From the NCBI GenBank assembly GCA_016926765.1, contig JAFGNY010000196.1:1-17044 (forward strand): a stretch of 17,044 bases of DNA, given 5' to 3'. A program made the position numbers and the translations under genes. Under the pieces are notes generated by a model, which worked only from the letters and a program-made list of their open reading frames with translations, was not told where the DNA came from and ran no database searches. Within the stretch, counting starts at the first letter, position 1. Each line of letters opens with the position of its first letter. Positions 14,924-17,044 of this stretch are shown here, piece after piece. This DNA comes from Bacteroidales bacterium. Its GTDB lineage: Bacteria; Bacteroidota; Bacteroidia; Bacteroidales; FEN-979.

Positions 14924-15952
14924 ATGTACAGATTGTTGATCATCGGATGTCTGGTAGGGATGGCGCTTCTTTCCCCGGCTTCTTCCGGATGGTGGAATGC
15001 TGATACCGTAGCCAGTTCCATCCCGGGCACTGTTACCCGGTCGCCGGAAGAGTTTGCCGCATACCTGACCAACCGTTTTCCTGATGACACTGACAGGGTG
15101 AAAGCGCTCTTTTCCTGGATAAGCCATTCGATCGTATATGATATGGATCAGAGCAATGTGGCGGGAAAATACGAAAGCATGGACGAATTTGTGCGGGGGG
15201 TCCTGAATACTAAAAAGGCTGTTTGTCAGGGGTATGCGGAAGTTTTTACTGCGGTATGTAACCTGATGGGAATTCCTGCTATGACAGTTCATGGGTATAC
15301 GCAGATTGATGGCCATCTACAATCGGAAACAGGGCATGCCTGGAATGTCGCGAAAGTCGGCGGCAGATGGTACCTTTTTGATCCTACGTGGGGAAGCGGG
15401 TATCTGGATGACAGCCTGATCACCACCCACATGCCGTTTGATCCTATCTGGCAGCTGAAGGAATATCCGGTTACGCACGATCAGTTTATCAATGGCATCC
15501 GACCGGGTTCCACCTTCTATAATTATTCTGATAGTTTGGACCGGTATTATGTATTGGATGAGATTAGCCGGGCTGAAGCTACATTACGACGGGCAGAGGC
15601 GACGAATGCCAACAGAAGAGAGATCCAGCGCATCTACCGTAAGTACAACGATTACGTGGTCAATCTCAGATGTAATTCAGAGATTACCAGGTACAATGCA
15701 TCTTCCGATATGCTGAGAGATGCGATTGATCGTTATAATACATTCCAGAAGTTGCGGGGCCGGCGAGGCATCAACCCCGATAAACTCAGGCAATGGTTGC
15801 AATTGGCCGGCGGAGTGGTTCAGAATTCCCGACGTCAGGCTGAAACCCTTTCTCCTTGTCACTCTCTCTCCGTCAGGGAAATCCAGGAGCTGTTAAAAAA
15901 TATCAGTGAAGTTGAAATAGCAATTGCAACCGAATTCAGGAGACTTCATTAA
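14924..15952 (+). CDS. Secreted transglutaminase-like (kyphoscoliosis-peptidase type) protein
   Basis: 342 residues. A signal peptide covers about 1-21 (MYRLLIIGCLVGMALLSPASS). The transglutaminase-like core covers about 40-165, with the triad visible: Cys101 in VCQGYAEVF, His138 in GHAWNVAKVGGRWYLFDPTWG and Asp153 in the same segment. The preceding DRVKALFSWISHSIVYD helix is typical of the COG5279 type. The C-terminal 180 residues are mostly helical and charged and are not recognised. Known of the family: cysteine proteases or cross-linking enzymes of the transglutaminase fold; the substrate is unknown. Since all three catalytic residues are present, activity is plausible. The gene is divergent from the patatin gene, with no clear own promoter in the 122-base gap. 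Confidence 0.88.
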   Translation: MYRLLIIGCLVGMALLSPASSGWWNADTVASSIPGTVTRSPEEFAAYLTNRFPDDTDRVKALFSWISHSIVYDMDQSNVAGKYESMDEFVRGVLNTKKAVCQGYAEVFTAVCNLMGIPAMTVHGYTQIDGHLQSETGHAWNVAKVGGRWYLFDPTWGSGYLDDSLITTHMPFDPIWQLKEYPVTHDQFINGIRPGSTFYNYSDSLDRYYVLDEISRAEATLRRAEATNANRREIQRIYRKYNDYVVNLRCNSEITRYNASSDMLRDAIDRYNTFQKLRGRRGINPDKLRQWLQLAGGVVQNSRRQAETLSPCHSLSVREIQELLKNISEVEIAIATEFRRLH

Positions 15953-15954
15953 TA

Positions 15955-15995
15955 AAATGAGGTTGCCCCCTGATGAAGAAACAACCTCTTTACTT
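15955..15995 (+). terminator. Candidate hairpin terminator after the transglutaminase-like gene
   Basis: GAGGTTG (15959-15965) pairs with CAACCTC (15982-15988) across a 16-base loop, followed by TTTACTT. The stem is only 7 pairs and the T-run is broken, so this is a moderate candidate. Confidence 0.4.
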
Positions 15996-16048
15996 CTACC
16001 TTCGTACTTTACCTCTAACTTCTTCCTTCTTACCTCGTACTTCTTTCT
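15989..16048. repeat. Pyrimidine-rich degenerate short repeats
   Basis: About ten imperfect words of the TACTTC / TACCTC / TAACTTC / TTCGTAC type follow one another, up to the 3' end of the tRNA. They resemble the runs at 9488-9545 in style but not in exact sequence. Confidence 0.5.
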
Positions 16049-16049
16049 G

Positions 16050-16122
16050 TGACCCGCCTGGGACTCGAACCCAGGACCCCAGCCTTAAAAGGGCTATGCT
16101 CTACCAACTGAGCTAGCGAGTC
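16050..16122 (-). tRNA. tRNA-Lys (anticodon UUU)
   Basis: 73 bases. Read on the minus strand, the acceptor stem GACTCGC pairs with GCGGGTC (one T-G pair), the D arm holds AGCTCAGTTGGTAGAGC, the anticodon loop CTTTTAA carries TTT, and the T arm has GGTTCGAGTCC. The discriminator base is A, and CCA is not encoded (CAG follows). All arms fold without mismatch in the T stem, so it looks functional. Confidence 0.96.
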
Positions 16123-16139
16123 AACCTCATTTGAGCGTG

Positions 16140-16169
16140 CAAAAATACAAACCTCCGGGGTAAAATCAA
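16140..16169 (-). promoter_or_regulatory. Promoter of tRNA-Lys
   Basis: On the minus strand: TTG at 16169-16167, 19 bases, then TATTTTTG at 16147-16140, an exact TAnnTTTG match. The predicted start near 16133 is about 11 bases before the mature tRNA 5' end. Confidence 0.6.
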
Positions 16170-16207
16170 AATTAATTACGAATTATACGATTCAATATCC
16201 GGCATCA

Positions 16208-16297
16208 TTTAAACCCTAAATCCCCTAAAGGCCTGCCAAGCCGAAGGCAGGGGGACTTACTCCCTCCCCTTGAGGGGAGGGCTGGGGAGGGGTTCGT
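16208..16297. repeat. GC-rich intergenic hairpin repeat
   Basis: Two stems are visible: CCTGCC (16232-16237) with GGCAGG (16246-16251), set inside an AAATCCCCTAAAG / GGGGGACTTA frame, and a perfect 8-pair stem CCCTCCCC (16262-16269) with GGGGAGGG (16274-16281) around a TTGA loop, followed by a G-rich echo (GGGGAGGGG). Elements of this style are widespread between genes in Bacteroidota. It lies just downstream of the yciO-like stop and could act as its terminator. No coding potential is seen. Confidence 0.55.
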
Positions 16298-16302
16298 CAG
16301 CA

Positions 16303-16923
16303 TCAGTAGAGGAGTTCCGTCGTTCCAAGTCCTTCGCGCAGGATGATCAGCTCATCGCCGGTGCAGTCAATGACGGTTGAAGGGATTAAACCACCAGGAC
16401 CTGAATCGATCACGATATCCACGAGGTGATTGAATTTTTCAAAGATTTCTTCAGGATCGGTCAGGTAATCCAGGAATTCATCATCGTGATGAAGGGAAGT
16501 AGTCATAATAGGATTCCCAAGGTGTTCGACCATCTCAATAGGGACCTTGTGGTCAGGGACCCGGATCCCGACGGTTTTCTTCTTGCTTTGAAAAAACCTG
16601 GGAACATTGTTGTTTGCATTGAGGATGAAGGTGTAGGGACCGGGTAAGGCCCGCCGCATGATTTTATAGAAATGATTGTTGATCGGCCGTGTAAAGTCAG
16701 AAAGATGGCTAAGAGAACTGCACAGGAGGGAAAAGTTGGCTTTTTCCACCTTGATCCCCTTGATCCGTGCAACCTTCTCAACAGCTTTGACGCGAGTCAT
16801 GTCGCATCCCAATGCATAGACCGTATCGGTGGGATAGATGATCACTCCGCCATCCAACAGACATTCCACGACAATCTTCATTTGCCGTTCGCCTGGGTTT
16901 TCGGGATGGATTTTAAGCAGCAT
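16303..16923 (-). CDS. yciO: YciO-type Sua5/YrdC family protein (threonylcarbamoyl-AMP synthase-like)
   Basis: 206 residues from the ATG at 16923, the same length as E. coli YciO and aligned with its start (MLLKIHPENPGERQ). YrdC-fold motifs: GGVIIYPTDTVYALGCD (25-41), then a RIKGIK basic segment, PGPYTFIL, TVGIRVPDH, PIMTTSLH and PSTVIDCT near the end. TsaC/Sua5 relatives make threonylcarbamoyl-AMP for t6A tRNA modification. The YciO branch is similar, but its role is less certain, so I do not claim t6A synthesis. A longer frame exists to an ATG at 16953, but that part overlaps the SRP RNA closing stem and its T-run terminator, so 16923 is preferred. Expression probably depends on read-through from the SRP RNA promoter or on an unseen one. 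Confidence 0.9.
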   Translation of the reverse strand: MLLKIHPENPGERQMKIVVECLLDGGVIIYPTDTVYALGCDMTRVKAVEKVARIKGIKVEKANFSLLCSSLSHLSDFTRPINNHFYKIMRRALPGPYTFILNANNNVPRFFQSKKKTVGIRVPDHKVPIEMVEHLGNPIMTTSLHHDDEFLDYLTDPEEIFEKFNHLVDIVIDSGPGGLIPSTVIDCTGDELIILREGLGTTELLY

Positions 16924-16926
16924 TGG

Positions 16927-16943
16927 AAAAAAGGGCAAGCCAT
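16927..16943 (-). terminator. Terminator of the SRP RNA gene
   Basis: The 3' arm of the closing stem (CTTGCCC, 16939-16933) is followed directly by six T (16932-16927). It lies 4 bases upstream of the yciO-like start codon, so read-through or another promoter is needed for that gene. Confidence 0.6.
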
Positions 16944-17029
16944 GATATCGCACCGCTCAACCATCGTACCCTTGCTTTCTTCCGAACCTGGGGGAGTTAG
17001 ACAGGAGCTGGTCGTATATGACTTACCCG
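16933..17029 (-). ncRNA. ffs: Signal recognition particle RNA (small bacterial 4.5S type)
   Basis: On the minus strand the 5' segment GGGTAAGTCAT (17028-17018) pairs with ATGGCTTGCCC (16943-16933) as an 11-pair closing stem (two G-U pairs). The apical hairpin is the SRP signature: CAGG (16990-16987), TTC, the GGAA tetraloop (16983-16980), GAA, then AGCA, with CCC/GGG pairing below it. CAGG and AGCA are the conserved symmetric-loop bases that bind Ffh. GCTC (17008-17005) with GAGC (16958-16955) adds a middle stem. A run of six T follows at once. Length about 97 bases fits the small bacterial form. Role: RNA core of the SRP that targets membrane and secreted proteins. The exact 5' end is estimated. 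Confidence 0.88.
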
Positions 17030-17032
17030 CGG

Positions 17033-17040
17033 CAAAGGTA
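17033..17040 (-). promoter_or_regulatory. -7 promoter element of the SRP RNA gene
   Basis: On the minus strand TACCTTTG is an exact TAnnTTTG match, placing the start near 17028. The -33 element would be outside the window. Confidence 0.6.
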
Positions 17041-17044
17041 GAAA

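Noticed and set aside
16924..16953. Longer N-terminus of the yciO-like protein
   Set aside because: These bases belong to the 3' arm of the SRP RNA closing stem and the T-run; homology to YciO begins at 16923.
1..17044. Mobile element or prophage as the source of the protease operon
   Set aside because: No transposase, integrase or phage gene was seen, and the tRNA is far from the operon with no matching attachment-site copy found.

Overview
The window looks like a chromosomal segment of a member of the Bacteroidota. Reasons: several intergenic regions carry the Bacteroidota-type promoter (TTG, 19-20 bases, TAnnTTTG); Shine-Dalgarno sequences are mostly absent; FISUMP and DUF2807 proteins are present; several products carry lipoprotein or Sec signal peptides; the tRNA has no encoded CCA; and the intergenic spaces hold degenerate short repeats. 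The species cannot be named from the sequence.

Left third (1-6783, all minus strand). Five genes lie head to tail with gaps of 1 to 24 bases and look like one operon. In transcription order they encode a secreted or membrane-anchored metacaspase-like protease with a DUF4384-like tail (6783-4750), a membrane protein with a CHASE2 sensor domain and four membrane segments but no cytoplasmic output domain (4733-3516), a secreted protein with a FecR-like start and a TPR-like end (3514-2597), a secreted FISUMP-domain protein (2585-1500), and a second, different caspase-like protease (1475 to beyond the left edge). Both proteases keep the His/Cys dyad. All five carry export signals or membrane segments, so the sensor domain and both proteases should lie outside the cytoplasm. 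This is the most interesting part of the window. A 10-base inverted repeat in the operon leader flanks the likely -7 promoter element.

Middle (6931-9545). A small secreted protein of unknown function (minus) is divergent from a PAS-LuxR-type transcription regulator (plus), which faces a SAM-dependent O-methyltransferase (minus). The regulator is the nearest candidate for control of the operon, but this is inferred from position only. Degenerate repeat DNA fills 8258-8371 and 9398-9545.

Right half (9546-16302). In order: an M49-like zinc peptidase lipoprotein (minus), divergent from a stomatin/SPFH membrane protein (plus) with face-to-face promoters; a coiled-coil single-pass membrane protein (minus); a DUF2807 lipoprotein (plus); a patatin-like phospholipase lipoprotein (minus); a secreted transglutaminase-like protein (plus); a tRNA-Lys(UUU) (minus) with a matching promoter; and a GC-rich hairpin repeat. 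These look like ordinary envelope and housekeeping genes.

Right edge (16303-17044). A YciO-type Sua5/YrdC family gene lies directly downstream of a small bacterial SRP RNA (4.5S, ffs) gene, recognised from its GGAA tetraloop hairpin, an 11-pair closing stem, a T6 terminator and an exact TACCTTTG promoter element. The SRP RNA also settles the start of the yciO-like gene.
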